A stretch of DNA of 64,000 bases from Hymenobacter lapidiphilus (GCF_013377885.1 NZ_JABKAU010000005.1:62001-126000); one strand, 5' to 3'. Shown: positions 51,311 to 60,414, counted from the stretch's first letter. Made by a program: numbers and translations. The notes: a model not told the origin generated them from the sequence alone.

Positions 51311-52834
51311 CTAGGCCTCAATACCCAGTTGCTGCGGCGTTACCAGCCCTAACACGGTGCTGGTATGGGTGCGCGTCTGGTTCACCAACTCCGGCTCATT
51401 GGCCAGCTGGTGGCCCACGGTGGGTACCATCTCGCGAAATTTTGCCTGCCACTCGGGCGCGGCCGATTGCGCGGGAAAGCACTTCTGCACCAAATTTAGC
51501 ATGATGCTGACGGCGGTGGAAGCACCGGGCGAGGCCCCGAGCAGCGCGGCAATGGAGCCATCGGCGGCCGTAACCATCTCGGTACCGAATTCGAGCACGC
51601 CGCCTTTTTCCTTATCCTTCTTGATAACCTGCACGCGCTGGCCGGCAATGGCCAGCTCCCAGTCCTGGGCCTGGGCATCGGGCAGGTACTCGCGCAGGGC
51701 CGCCAACCGGTCGTCGGGCGACTGTACGACCTGCTGGATGAGGTATTTGGTGAGCGAGAGGTTCTTGAGGCCGGCCATAATCATGGGCTTCACGTTGCCG
51801 AATTGGATGGAGGCCGGCAGATCGAAGTAGGAGCCCGTTTTCAGGAACTTGGTACTGAAGCCGGCATAAGGGCCAAACAGCAGCTGCTTTTCACCATCAA
51901 TCACGCGCGTATCGAGGTGGGGCACCGACATGGGCGGCGAGCCTACCGAGGCCTTGCCGTATACTTTGGCGTTGTGGCGGGCAATAACGGCCGGGTTAAT
52001 GCAGCGCAGCCACTGCCCGCTTACCGGGAAGCCTCCGTAGCCGTTGGCCTCCGGAATGTCGGACTTTTCGAGCAGCGGCAGCGAGCCGCCTCCGGCCCCA
52101 ATGAATACGAACTTCGCCCGCACTTTCAGCTCGGCACCCGTTTCGAGGTTTTTAGTTTTCACGCCCCAGGTGCCGTCAAACTTGTGGCGTAGTTTTTCCA
52201 CCTCATGATGGAAGTGCAGGGTCACACCCGGCTTTTCCTGCAGCAGGTAAAACATGCCGCGGGTCAGGGAGCCGAAGTTAACGTCGGTGCCCAGGTCCAT
52301 GCGGGTAGCGGCCACGGTTTGCTCGGCGTTGCGGCCCTCCATCACCAAGGGCATCCAGTTCTCAATTTCAGCCCGATCGTCGCTGAACTGCATGCCCTTG
52401 AACAGGGCCGATTCGGTGAGGGCCGCGTGGCGCTTGCGCAGGGATTCCACGTTTTCGCGGCCCATCACGAAGCTCATGTGTGGGATGTAGTTGATAAACC
52501 GCTCAATTTCCTTGACATCGTACTTTTCCGTCAGAAAGGCCCAGAACTGCTTGCTCTGCTCGAACTGCTCGGCAATTTTGAGGGCTTTGCTGATGTCGAT
52601 GGAGCCATCGGGGCGCTCGGGCGTGTAGTTCAGCTCGCAAAAAGCCGAGTGGCCGGTTCCGGCGTTGTTCCAGGCATCGGAGCTTTCGGCGGCGGCCACA
52701 TCGAGGCGCTCAAAAATAGTGATGGTCAGCGTTGGGTCTAGCTCCTTGAGCATCAGGCCCAGTGTGGCGCTCATGATGCCGGCACCAATCAGGACTACGT
52801 CGGTGTCGGGCAGGAAAGGGGTAGTAGAGTTCAT
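51311..52834 (-). CDS. mqo: Malate:quinone oxidoreductase
   Basis: 507 residues, usual for the family. FAD motif DVVLIGAGIMSATLGLMLKEL at the N-terminus, then SSDAWNNAGTGHSAFCELNYTP, FVFIGAGGGSLPLLEKS and a C-terminal LLGASPGASTAVSIML segment, all typical of Mqo. It oxidises malate to oxaloacetate and passes electrons to quinone at the inner membrane as a TCA-cycle step. Confidence 0.97.
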   Translation of the reverse strand: MNSTTPFLPDTDVVLIGAGIMSATLGLMLKELDPTLTITIFERLDVAAAESSDAWNNAGTGHSAFCELNYTPERPDGSIDISKALKIAEQFEQSKQFWAFLTEKYDVKEIERFINYIPHMSFVMGRENVESLRKRHAALTESALFKGMQFSDDRAEIENWMPLVMEGRNAEQTVAATRMDLGTDVNFGSLTRGMFYLLQEKPGVTLHFHHEVEKLRHKFDGTWGVKTKNLETGAELKVRAKFVFIGAGGGSLPLLEKSDIPEANGYGGFPVSGQWLRCINPAVIARHNAKVYGKASVGSPPMSVPHLDTRVIDGEKQLLFGPYAGFSTKFLKTGSYFDLPASIQFGNVKPMIMAGLKNLSLTKYLIQQVVQSPDDRLAALREYLPDAQAQDWELAIAGQRVQVIKKDKEKGGVLEFGTEMVTAADGSIAALLGASPGASTAVSIMLNLVQKCFPAQSAAPEWQAKFREMVPTVGHQLANEPELVNQTRTHTSTVLGLVTPQQLGIEA

Positions 52835-52949
52835 AGGGAAAGAGGCTGAGCTGATAGGTACGAACCCGGCCCCTAAAAAGATAAGCGCAGGGCATTAGTC
52901 TATCATGCCTCCGGCCGGAAACTCTATCTTTAAAAGCGTATATTAGGTA

Positions 52950-53130
52950 GCGCAAGTTGCGAAGCGAGGACGTCGGCCCGTTGCAACGGCGCGGCGCGCC
53001 CCTGCCCGTTGTTGTAACGGGCTTTACAGTGACTCAGAACAGTCGTTCGACGCATCGTTTCGACGGTGGGCGGGGGCAACTGAAGAGCAGCGAAGCTCGG
53101 CCCCGACCCTGCATCGTTTTGCGCAACTTG
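52950..53130. repeat. Family-B-related fold-back repeat B5, degenerate
   Basis: Outer ends GCGCAAGTTGCG and GCGCAACTTG are complementary. The GC-rich inner parts (GGCGCGGCGCGCCCCTGCCC and GGGCGGGGGC...CCCCGACCC) have drifted. The right part holds AACTGAAGAGCAGCGAAGCT, close to the insert in copy B4. TTAGGTAGCG occurs on both sides, at 52943 and 53133. It fills much of the 385-bp gap between mqo and the BLUF gene. Confidence 0.6.
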
Positions 53131-53219
53131 AGTTAGGTAGCGTCTTGGCAGGATGGGTTTTGATAGGCCCCACCGTTGCGCCGGGTGTGCGTTGTATGTG
53201 TCAGGTAAAGCCCTCAGTT

Positions 53220-53642
53220 ATGCATCATCTTGTATATTCGAGCCAGATAGTGGGTGCATTGAGTGAAAGCCTGTTACGCGAAATGCTGCAAAAGTTCAGG
53301 CACTACAACCACCAGGTGGGCATTACGGGCATTCTGCTGTATTGCAACGGCCAGGTGCTACAGGTGCTGGAAGGCGAGCGGACGGTAGTGGAGCAGCTCT
53401 ACAGCCGCATCGAGCACGACCCGCGCCATGGCAACGTGGTGAAGCTGGCCGATGGTCCGGTGAGCTGGCGCGAGTTTCCCGAGTGGTCGATGGCTTTTGC
53501 CGTTGCCTCGCCCTCGGCCTTTTCCTCGCTGACCGGCTACTGCGACCCCGACAATCCCTGGCAGCCCCGCAACGAAGCCGGCCAGCTGATCCGGGAGCTG
53601 ATCCGGGAATTTATCCAGCAAACCCGCCTTACCGTTCGATGA
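53220..53642 (+). CDS. BLUF-domain blue-light sensor
   Basis: 140 residues from ATG 53220 (MHHLVYSS). The residues that shape the flavin photocycle are present: Y6, N30, Q48 (GQVLQVLEG), W89 and M91 (EWSMAF). The GITGILLYCNG and IEHDPRHGNV motifs fit. BLUF proteins bind FAD and switch conformation in blue light. There is no fused output domain, only a short helical tail. The stop overlaps the start of a methyltransferase gene (ATGA). Confidence 0.93.
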   Translation: MHHLVYSSQIVGALSESLLREMLQKFRHYNHQVGITGILLYCNGQVLQVLEGERTVVEQLYSRIEHDPRHGNVVKLADGPVSWREFPEWSMAFAVASPSAFSSLTGYCDPDNPWQPRNEAGQLIRELIREFIQQTRLTVR

Positions 53643-54457
53643 GTACGCCACCCAATATTCCACCGGATTACCTGGAGCTTAACCGCCGCCTCTGGAACGC
53701 TAAAACAGCCTTCCACCTCGCGTCAGATTTCTATGATGTAGCTGGTTTTACGGCGGGCCAAACGTCGCTCAATCCGCCTGAGCTACAGCTGCTCGGCGAC
53801 GTTGCCGGGCAGCATATTCTGCACCTGCAGTGTCATTTTGGCCTCGACACCCTCACCCTCTCGCTGGCCCGCATGGGTGCCCACGTCACGGGCGTCGATC
53901 TGGCCGACGAGGCCATTGCTGCCGCCCGCACCCTCAACGCGCAGCTGGGCCTGGCCGCTGAGTTTGTGCAGGCCGATGTGCTGAACTTGCCCACCCGCCT
54001 CAACGGGCAGTTCGACGTGGTGTTTGCCTCCTACGGCGTGCTGGGCTGGCTGCCCGACCTGGCGCCGTGGGCTGCCGGCGTGGCCCGCTGCCTTCGCCCC
54101 GGCGGCCGGCTGGTACTGGTCGAGTTTCATCCGGCCGTTTGGATGTTCGACAACGATTTCACCCGCATCGAGTACTCTTATTTCAACCACCAGACCATCA
54201 TCGAGCAGGAAACCGGCACCTACGCCGACCGCGCCGCGCCCCTGCACGAAACATCGGTGTGCTGGAATCACAGCTTGGGCGAGGTGCTGGGCGCGCTACT
54301 GGGCCAGGGGCTGACCATTCGCCATTTTGAAGAGTACGACTACTCGTGCTACGACTGCCTGAACGGACTGGAGCCGGCCCCTGGCGGCGGCTACCAGCTC
54401 GCACACATGCCCGGCAAGCTCCCGCTGATGTTCTCAGTAGTAGCCCAAAAGCCGTAG
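53639..54457 (+). CDS. Class I SAM-dependent methyltransferase
   Basis: 272 residues from ATG 53639, overlapping the BLUF stop by four bases. Motif I is HILHLQCHFGLDTLTLS, motif II acidic VTGVDLADEA, then FVQADVLNLP and CLRPGGRLVLVEFHP, a Rossmann-fold methyltransferase. The conserved C-C pair near the C-terminus (YDYSCYDCLNG) is noted. Target unknown. The overlap suggests translational coupling to the light sensor. Confidence 0.9.
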   Translation: MSTPPNIPPDYLELNRRLWNAKTAFHLASDFYDVAGFTAGQTSLNPPELQLLGDVAGQHILHLQCHFGLDTLTLSLARMGAHVTGVDLADEAIAAARTLNAQLGLAAEFVQADVLNLPTRLNGQFDVVFASYGVLGWLPDLAPWAAGVARCLRPGGRLVLVEFHPAVWMFDNDFTRIEYSYFNHQTIIEQETGTYADRAAPLHETSVCWNHSLGEVLGALLGQGLTIRHFEEYDYSCYDCLNGLEPAPGGGYQLAHMPGKLPLMFSVVAQKP

Positions 54458-54493
54458 GTTCTGGAGTTTAGAGGTTAGTGATTAGTGGAAAAG

Positions 54494-54594
54494 AACGTCA
54501 TTCAGAGCGCAGCGAAGAATCTCGCTCGCAAAAACTGCCCTGTGGTAGCTCAACGGATGCGAGCGAGATTCTTCGCTACGCTCTGAATGACGTT
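54494..54594. repeat. Family-A fold-back repeat, copy A4 (37-bp arms)
   Basis: Arms 54494-54530 and 54558-54594 match at 36 of 37 positions. The outer end is ACGTCATTCAGAGCGCAGC. It lies between the convergent methyltransferase and pncA genes, 7 bp from the pncA stop. Confidence 0.93.
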
Positions 54595-54601
54595 TCTTTT
54601 G

Positions 54602-55219
54602 CTAACCATCAACAACTACACCGGCTGTGGTTACGAACTGTGCCCCGCGCTGCGCCAGGTCGATGCGGGCCTGTTTGTAGCCCTCGGCGCTGATGGCGCG
54701 GGTGGCATCTTCTACTAAGAACACGGTGAATCCTTCCTGCAGGGCATCGAGGGCCGAGAAGTAAACGCAGAAGTCGGCGGCCAGGCCGGCCAGGTACACT
54801 GCGGTTACGCCGCGGCCGCGCAGGTAATCGGCTAAGCCGGTGCTTTTGCGGTGGCCGTTATCAAAAAAGCCGCTGTACGAGTCGATGGCGGAGTTGGTGC
54901 CCTTGCGGAAGATGGCCTCGATGCGGTGCTGATCGAGGCCGGCCACGAACCCGGCGCCGGGCGTGCCCTGCACGCAGTGGTCGGGCCAGAGCGTTTGGGG
55001 CAGCCCGTGCAGCTCGCCCTGCTCGAAAGGTTGGCGGCCGGGGTGCGAGCTGGCAAAGCTGCCGTGGCCGGCCGGATGCCAGTCCTGGGTGGCGACCACC
55101 AGTCCGAAGTAGGGCTGCAGCTGGTTGGCCAGCGGTACCACAGCGTCACCGTTGGTTACTGCCAGCGCCCCACCGGGCACAAAATCGTTCTGAATGTCAA
55201 TCAACAACAGTGCTTTCAT
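54602..55219 (-). CDS. pncA: Nicotinamidase/pyrazinamidase
   Basis: 205 residues from ATG 55219 (MKALLLIDIQNDF). Catalytic residues D8, K106 (FRKG) and C151 (LAADFCV) and metal ligands D46, H48 and H52 (QDWHPAGHGSF) are all visible. It converts nicotinamide to nicotinate for NAD salvage. Confidence 0.95.
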   Translation of the reverse strand: MKALLLIDIQNDFVPGGALAVTNGDAVVPLANQLQPYFGLVVATQDWHPAGHGSFASSHPGRQPFEQGELHGLPQTLWPDHCVQGTPGAGFVAGLDQHRIEAIFRKGTNSAIDSYSGFFDNGHRKSTGLADYLRGRGVTAVYLAGLAADFCVYFSALDALQEGFTVFLVEDATRAISAEGYKQARIDLAQRGAQFVTTAGVVVDG

Positions 55220-55402
55220 CGGGCAGAACTGAAAAGTGCACGGCTCTGGCAGAAGGCCGCTTTCGGAAGATAGTGTACGCCAACCGGCCGGGCAAAAGTA
55301 GCCCAGCCGGCCCACTTGCTGGCCCGCTCGCCCGATTCGTGCGTACTTTGCTACGAATTGAGGGGCGGGCCCGACCCGCAATCCGAAAGCGCACGATAGA
55401 TA

Positions 55403-56347
55403 ATGACGAAGTTTTTTCTGGTGGGCCTGGGCCTGCTGCTGGGCAGCTTGCCACAAGTGGGCGTGGCCCAAACCCTGGGTTCTGTTTCGGCCCCCGAGGC
55501 GGCGGCCCGGCAGGCGGTAGCAGGTACGCGGGTGTGGCTGGTGCCACCCGCCGGCTTTGGCCCGGCTGCGGGCCTCACGGGGCTGCGCCGGGGGCCGGCC
55601 GCGCTGCAGGTAATGGAAATGCCCGGCAGCAATTATTACCGGCAGGCAGCCGGCTTCAACCCGGCGCGCTTCACGGCGCGCGGCGGCACGGTTATCAGTT
55701 TCAGTGCTCTGCAGATAGACGGCTACCCAGCGCAGCTGGCGCGGGTGCAGCTCAGCCCCACCCAGGAAACCAGCCAGCTACTATTCGGCGACTCGACGTT
55801 TGTGGTGCTGCTCGACGCCCGCTATCCGGCGGCCGATACGGCGGCCGGCGGGGCGTTGCGGCGTAGCCTGCGCTCGGCCACCTACCGACCCATTGCCGCC
55901 GATGCGCTGGCCACGCTGGGCAACACCGTGTTCGTACTCGACGAGCAGAAGTCGCCCTTTGCGCTGGCACTGGCCCGGCAGGGTACCTATACCTACACGC
56001 TGGGCGGGCAGCGCAAGCCCGATTATGGTACTGAGCCAGTACTTACCGTCAGCACCTATCCCTACAATCCGTCCATCACGGCGGCCGATATCAGCGCCCA
56101 GCTGCTTACCCGCCCCGATGGCCCCAAGGCCTATAAACCCCGTAAGATGACCTCGGGCAAGGTAAACGACCTGATAACCTACGAAACCGAAGGGTTTGCG
56201 CAGCTTCAGGGCCAGCGGGTGCTGGTGTACCAGCAGGTAACGGTCATCGGCAACACCGCTGTAGCGCTGCAGGGCATTGCCCGCCAGGATTTCGACCAAG
56301 CCCTGGAGCAGTTCAAAGGCCTCACCCGTACGATCAAGGCACGGTAG
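55403..56347 (+). CDS. Secreted hypothetical protein
   Basis: 314 residues. A signal peptide is clear (MTKFFLVGLGLLLGSLPQVGVAQ). The mature part is beta-rich and Ala/Gly-rich, with a repeated LVPPAGFG and YPAADTAAGG style, and a C-terminal VYQQVTVIGNTAVALQGIARQDFDQALEQFKGLTRTI segment that resembles lipoprotein or chaperone-like periplasmic domains. No T9SS tail is seen. Function unknown. Confidence 0.75.
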   Translation: MTKFFLVGLGLLLGSLPQVGVAQTLGSVSAPEAAARQAVAGTRVWLVPPAGFGPAAGLTGLRRGPAALQVMEMPGSNYYRQAAGFNPARFTARGGTVISFSALQIDGYPAQLARVQLSPTQETSQLLFGDSTFVVLLDARYPAADTAAGGALRRSLRSATYRPIAADALATLGNTVFVLDEQKSPFALALARQGTYTYTLGGQRKPDYGTEPVLTVSTYPYNPSITAADISAQLLTRPDGPKAYKPRKMTSGKVNDLITYETEGFAQLQGQRVLVYQQVTVIGNTAVALQGIARQDFDQALEQFKGLTRTIKAR

Positions 56348-56366
56348 CATAAGGAGGAGAAAAGGT

Positions 56367-56403
56367 AGTCATGCTGAGCTTGCCGAAGCATCTCTACCGC
56401 TCC
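56367..56403. repeat. Solitary half of a family-A repeat (A5)
   Basis: AGTCATGCTGAGCTTGCCGA and CATCTCTACCGCTCCG match one family-A arm, but no complementary arm follows. A complete family-B copy begins immediately after, so the two overlap or one interrupted the other. Confidence 0.7.
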
Positions 56404-56408
56404 GTAAT

Positions 56409-56520
56409 ACGATGTAGGGGCGGGACTTATCCCCGCCCGCCGTTTGCGCCGCTGCAACGGTAACCGTTCAACGACAATCTTTCAACGGCGGGCGGGGACA
56501 AGCCCCGCCCCTACGTCGTG
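56409..56520. repeat. Family-B fold-back repeat, copy B6
   Basis: The left arm starts ACGATGTAGGGGCGGGACTT and the right arm ends GCCCCTACGTCGT; the inner stems CCCCGCCCGCCG and CGGCGGGCGGGG pair. It follows a secreted-protein gene by 61 bp. Confidence 0.9.
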
Positions 56521-56561
56521 CTACGAAGGCAGCAAGCTCCGCCTGACCGCCCTTGGTGGTT

Positions 56562-57125
56562 TCACTGCTGACCGCCCGTTAGATCCAGTTCACCCTTTCC
56601 CTCAAACGGAAACTGTGCCAGGGCTTCCCAGGGGCCGCCGCGGTAGGCCCACAGGGCCAGGCCGGTGCCGGTAACATTGTAAGGCTCGAAATCGGCGGAA
56701 AGCTGCTCGTACAGGGTACGGGCCACGGCGGCCGCTACTTTATTCTGCACAGTGATGTGGGGCCGCAGAGGCTGTATGTCCTGGGGGCGGAGCGTGGCGG
56801 CCCAACGAGTCTGCAGCTCGTGGTGCAGCTGGCGCAGCTGGTCGTTTTCGAGGAAGTATGCCACGCCCTGGCCCAGAAACCGCACGCCCGCAACACGTAG
56901 CGGCAGGGGCGGGGTAGCGGCCGCTATGGCCTGCAGCTGCTGGGCGATGCTGGCGTGGTCGGCGCCAGGCAAGTGGTGGAAAAGCGTAATGTGGGCCCGC
57001 AGGTAGTTACGGGCCGGTGGGAAGTGTGCCGTGCGCAGTTGGTCGAAATGCTGCTGGGCCTCCTCGTCGAGAAGCAGCGTCAGAATCAGGGGCGCATCAA
57101 TGATGGTGGGAGGCAAATCAGGCAT
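56562..57125 (-). CDS. 2H phosphoesterase (2'-5' RNA ligase-like)
   Basis: 187 residues. The two H-x-T motifs of the 2H superfamily are HITLFH near residue 45 and HITVQN near residue 123. The fold is a duplicated alpha/beta unit. Members hydrolyse 2',3'-cyclic phosphates or act as RNA ligases; substrate not known here. Confidence 0.88.
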   Translation of the reverse strand: MPDLPPTIIDAPLILTLLLDEEAQQHFDQLRTAHFPPARNYLRAHITLFHHLPGADHASIAQQLQAIAAATPPLPLRVAGVRFLGQGVAYFLENDQLRQLHHELQTRWAATLRPQDIQPLRPHITVQNKVAAAVARTLYEQLSADFEPYNVTGTGLALWAYRGGPWEALAQFPFEGKGELDLTGGQQ

Positions 57126-57206
57126 ACAAAAGCAAATACCCCGATACGCAGCCAGGGCGCACCGGGGTATCGGAAAGAGCTGCCAGTTGATGGAAAAGGC
57201 ACGGTG

Positions 57207-58793
57207 CTACTTTTCCAGTACCACGCGGGTGGTGCTGGTGGCACCGGCCTGCTGCACGCGCAACAGATAGAAGCCGGCGGGCAAATCGGCCATCGGTACC
57301 TCAACCGAAGCCAGTCCGGCCGGCGCCGTGAGCCGTCGGACTACCGCGCCCCGGGCCGAAACCAGCTCCAGCGTGGCGCTTTGGCCAGGCATTGGCAGCA
57401 GCACCTGCGCCGTGCGGCGCACGGGGTTGGGGTACACTGCCGTAGCAGCCGCACTACGCACTATCCGGACACCCGAGTAGCTAACGGTACCGTCGCGGTC
57501 GTGCATGGCCAGCCGGTAGTAGGCTGTGCCGGGCAAGGGGCGGGCATCGGTGGCCGCGTATTGCTGGCCGGTGGCCTGGTTACCGGCCGCCACCCGCGCC
57601 ACGGTGTTCCAGGCGGTAGCGGTGGCACTACGCTCCACTTCGAAGTGGCTGGCCCGCTCTTCGAAAGCCGTGGCCCAGCTCAGGCGCACGGTTGGGCCCG
57701 TGGCCGTAGCATCGAAGCGGGTGAGTGTAACGGGCAGAGGCAGGGCATCCGAAAAGCTCACGGCGTCGCCCCGGTTGCAGCCCAGCGCGTTGCCAAACGA
57801 GCGGTTCTCGTAGTTGCCGGTTACGTTATCCACCCGAAATATCTCTCCACTCCCGGCCCGCACTACATATACGTTGCTGAACTGGTCAGAAAACATCGAA
57901 CCGATATTGTTGTCGGTGGTGCCGGGTGGCAATGGCGGCAGCGGTACGGTAGGCGTAGTGGTAACGCCTACCGGAGCTGTTCCGGGGTTGGTGATGGTGA
58001 GGTACTGGCCCGATTGGCCGATGTAGCTTACCAGATTACCGCTGGGCTTGTCGTACACCCAATCCTGAATGCCCCCTTCGGGCGCCGGAGTAGAGAGTGC
58101 GGAGTTGATGTAGGCTTGTGTCTGGGCCCTGTAGGTTTCTATAATGGCCGCCGTAGCAGGGTCGGAAGCGTTCACCCGTTGCCAGACAGGGGCCGCTACG
58201 GGCGCCGGGACAACCGGTAGGCTGGTGGTGCCCACGTACAGGCGCACATCGGTAACGGTGGCCGTACCCGGAAACGGGAAGTCGCCAAAATAAAGAGCGG
58301 AGATGCGAAACGTAACTCCCCCAAGGTAGTAAGTGCCGTCAGGGTTGCTGTCGCCCACAAAATTCAGGGTCTGCCGGTAGTCGCGGGCAGTTACGCCAAA
58401 GCCGGAGGGCGGGGTCAGGCCCGTGGTAGGCGTGGGGGGCGGCGTCATCGGGCCTACGTTGGTGGCCACGGCCGTTGTCAGGTCGATGCGGTATAAGTCG
58501 GGAGGAGTGCCGGCCTGAATGGAAGCCGCCGTGGGCGGAACCACGCGCATGGCATACAGTGCAACCCGGTTGTTGTCGTTATAACCTAAGCCATTCACTA
58601 CAATGCCCGTACCCGCTTCGCTAACAATGCCGATGGGAGTAATCGAGCCGTCGGTATTGATTCTGGACAGCCCGGAAGGTTGGTTGAGGCTGCTTGGGCA
58701 AGGGGTGGATACGGCGTAGCTGTTAGTAGGGAGCTGAGCCCGTGCCTGTAGCGCAAGTGCCGAGGCCAGCCAGAAAAGGAGAAGTTGTTTCAT
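57207..58793 (-). CDS. Secreted protein with T9SS type A sorting domain
   Basis: 528 residues from ATG 58793. Signal peptide MKQLLLFWLASALALQARA. The main part (about 20-370) is a DUF-like beta-rich domain with SRINTDGSITPIG and DLYRIDLTTAVATNVG, reminiscent of propeller or surface-layer proteins. A fibronectin-like segment follows (LSWATAFEERASHFEVERSA...YYRLAMHDRDG). The C-terminus (AVYPNPVRRTAQVLL to GFYLLRVQQAG) is the type A CTD. Exported across the outer membrane; function unknown. Confidence 0.9.
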   Translation of the reverse strand: MKQLLLFWLASALALQARAQLPTNSYAVSTPCPSSLNQPSGLSRINTDGSITPIGIVSEAGTGIVVNGLGYNDNNRVALYAMRVVPPTAASIQAGTPPDLYRIDLTTAVATNVGPMTPPPTPTTGLTPPSGFGVTARDYRQTLNFVGDSNPDGTYYLGGVTFRISALYFGDFPFPGTATVTDVRLYVGTTSLPVVPAPVAAPVWQRVNASDPATAAIIETYRAQTQAYINSALSTPAPEGGIQDWVYDKPSGNLVSYIGQSGQYLTITNPGTAPVGVTTTPTVPLPPLPPGTTDNNIGSMFSDQFSNVYVVRAGSGEIFRVDNVTGNYENRSFGNALGCNRGDAVSFSDALPLPVTLTRFDATATGPTVRLSWATAFEERASHFEVERSATATAWNTVARVAAGNQATGQQYAATDARPLPGTAYYRLAMHDRDGTVSYSGVRIVRSAAATAVYPNPVRRTAQVLLPMPGQSATLELVSARGAVVRRLTAPAGLASVEVPMADLPAGFYLLRVQQAGATSTTRVVLEK

Positions 58794-58954
58794 AATGGGA
58801 AAGGAAGAAGTGTGGAGGACGGCTATATATGTAATATAGTAAAACAACTAGCTATAAGTCAATATCTTGAGACCTTCATACGGCTGAATCTCACTTCGGG
58901 ATACATTATTTCTATCGGGCAATGCCTGATCGGGGCTTACGCAAAAGGGCTGTA

Positions 58955-58976
58955 GCGCGAAGCTCCAGCTTCGCGC
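58955..58976. repeat. Perfect 10-bp hairpin
   Basis: GCGCGAAGCT pairs exactly with AGCTTCGCGC around CC. It lies in the 336-bp gap between the T9SS cargo and hutI, next to a second hairpin. Confidence 0.8.
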
Positions 58977-59022
58977 ACCGGCGAACAAAACCGGTAGGAA
59001 GTCAGCAACGATGCACGAAGCC

Positions 59023-59067
59023 GGTAACAGCAGTAACAGCCCGCGCCGGGCTGTTACTGCTGTTACC
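59023..59067. repeat. Perfect 21-bp hairpin upstream of hutI
   Basis: Bases 59023-59043 and 59047-59067 are exact complements around a CGC loop (GGTAACAGCAGTAACAGCCC on the left). It ends 62 bp before the hutI start; no T-run follows. It could be a mobile repeat or an mRNA-leader hairpin. Confidence 0.85.
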
Positions 59068-59129
59068 AGCCTTGCGGACTCTTATGGCTCTAGTACGCAT
59101 CTTTACCCAGCCTATACTCCCGCCCCGCC

Positions 59130-60401
59130 ATGCCCTACACTCTGCTCATCCGCCACTGCGGCCAGCTGCTCACGCTGACCGGACCACCCGCTACCCGCCC
59201 ACTGGCCGGCCCCGACCAGTCTGGCTGGCACATCATCACCGACGGCTACGTGGCCTGCGAGGGAAGCCGGATTGCGGCCGTGGGCCCCATGGCGGAGCTA
59301 GAAGAAAGCCAGCTGACGCCTGCCACCCGCACAATCGAGGCGCACGGCCGGGTGGTGATGCCTGGGCTGGTGGAGTGCCACACGCACCTGGTATTTGGCG
59401 GGCAGCGGGCGGCCGAGTTCGAGCGCAAGCTACGGGGCGAATCGTACCTTGATATTCTGGCCGGCGGCGGCGGCATTCTGAATACCGTGCGCGCTACCCG
59501 TGCTGCTTCCGAAGCCGAGCTGCTGGCCGCTGCCCTGCGCCACCTGGCCGACTTCAGGCGCTACGGCGTTACTACGCTCGAAGCCAAGAGCGGCTACGGC
59601 CTCGACGCCGCAACCGAGCTGCGGCTGCTGCGCGTCGCTCGCGAGGCCGGCCTACAGCAGCCCGTGCGGGTGGTGCCCACCTTCCTGGGGGCCCATGTGC
59701 CCGGTCCCGAGTACGCCGGCCGCCCCACCGATTACCTGGCCATGCTCGTGAACGAGGTGCTGCCCCAACTCGACCCAGCCGAGATACCCTTCGTGGACAT
59801 TTTCTGCGAGCAGGGCGCGTTCAGCGTAGCCGATTCCCGCGAGTTCCTGACGGCGGCCCGCAACCGGGGCTTCGGGCTAAAAATCCATGCCGAGCAGCTG
59901 CACGAGTTGGGCGGCTGCGAAATGGCGGCCGAACTCGGGGCCGTCAGCCTCGACCATGCCGACTACCTATCGGCCGAGGCGGCGGCCCGCATAGCCGCGG
60001 CTACGCAAGGCCGCACCGTGGCCGTGCTGCTGCCGCTGGTGCCGCTGTTTCTGCGCCTGGAGCGGTATGCGCCAGGCCGCGCCTTTATTGATGCGGGCCT
60101 GCCGGTGGCGCTCAGCACCGACTTCAACCCCGGCTCCTGCCCCAGCAAAAACCTGTGGCTGGCCCTGAGCATGGGCTGCCTGAAAATGGGCCTCACGCCG
60201 GCCGAAGCCGTGGCTGCCGTCACGCGCAACGCCGCCTGGGCCATTGGCCAGCAGCAGGAGTGCGGTAGTCTCGCGCCCGGCCTGCGCGCCGATATTTTGG
60301 TGCTGAATGTAGGCTCCCTGCCCGAAATACCCTATTGGCTGGGCGACAACCCCGTGCAGCAGGTGATAATCGGAGGAGAGCTGGTGGAAGAAAATATGTG
60401 A
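59130..60401 (+). CDS. hutI: Imidazolonepropionase
   Basis: 423 residues. Amidohydrolase metal motif VECHTHLVFGG (His pair), the KSGYGLDAATELRLL segment specific to HutI, KIHAEQLHELGG and LSTDFNPGSCPSKN with the metal-binding Asp. It hydrolyses imidazolone-5-propionate to N-formimino-glutamate, the step after HutU in histidine breakdown. Confidence 0.96.
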   Translation: MPYTLLIRHCGQLLTLTGPPATRPLAGPDQSGWHIITDGYVACEGSRIAAVGPMAELEESQLTPATRTIEAHGRVVMPGLVECHTHLVFGGQRAAEFERKLRGESYLDILAGGGGILNTVRATRAASEAELLAAALRHLADFRRYGVTTLEAKSGYGLDAATELRLLRVAREAGLQQPVRVVPTFLGAHVPGPEYAGRPTDYLAMLVNEVLPQLDPAEIPFVDIFCEQGAFSVADSREFLTAARNRGFGLKIHAEQLHELGGCEMAAELGAVSLDHADYLSAEAAARIAAATQGRTVAVLLPLVPLFLRLERYAPGRAFIDAGLPVALSTDFNPGSCPSKNLWLALSMGCLKMGLTPAEAVAAVTRNAAWAIGQQQECGSLAPGLRADILVLNVGSLPEIPYWLGDNPVQQVIIGGELVEENM

Positions 60402-60414
60402 GAAGAAAGAAGCC

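Noticed and set aside
56952..58220. 421-codon rightward frame across the 2H phosphoesterase and T9SS genes
   Set aside because: It is antisense to two recognised genes and has no motif.
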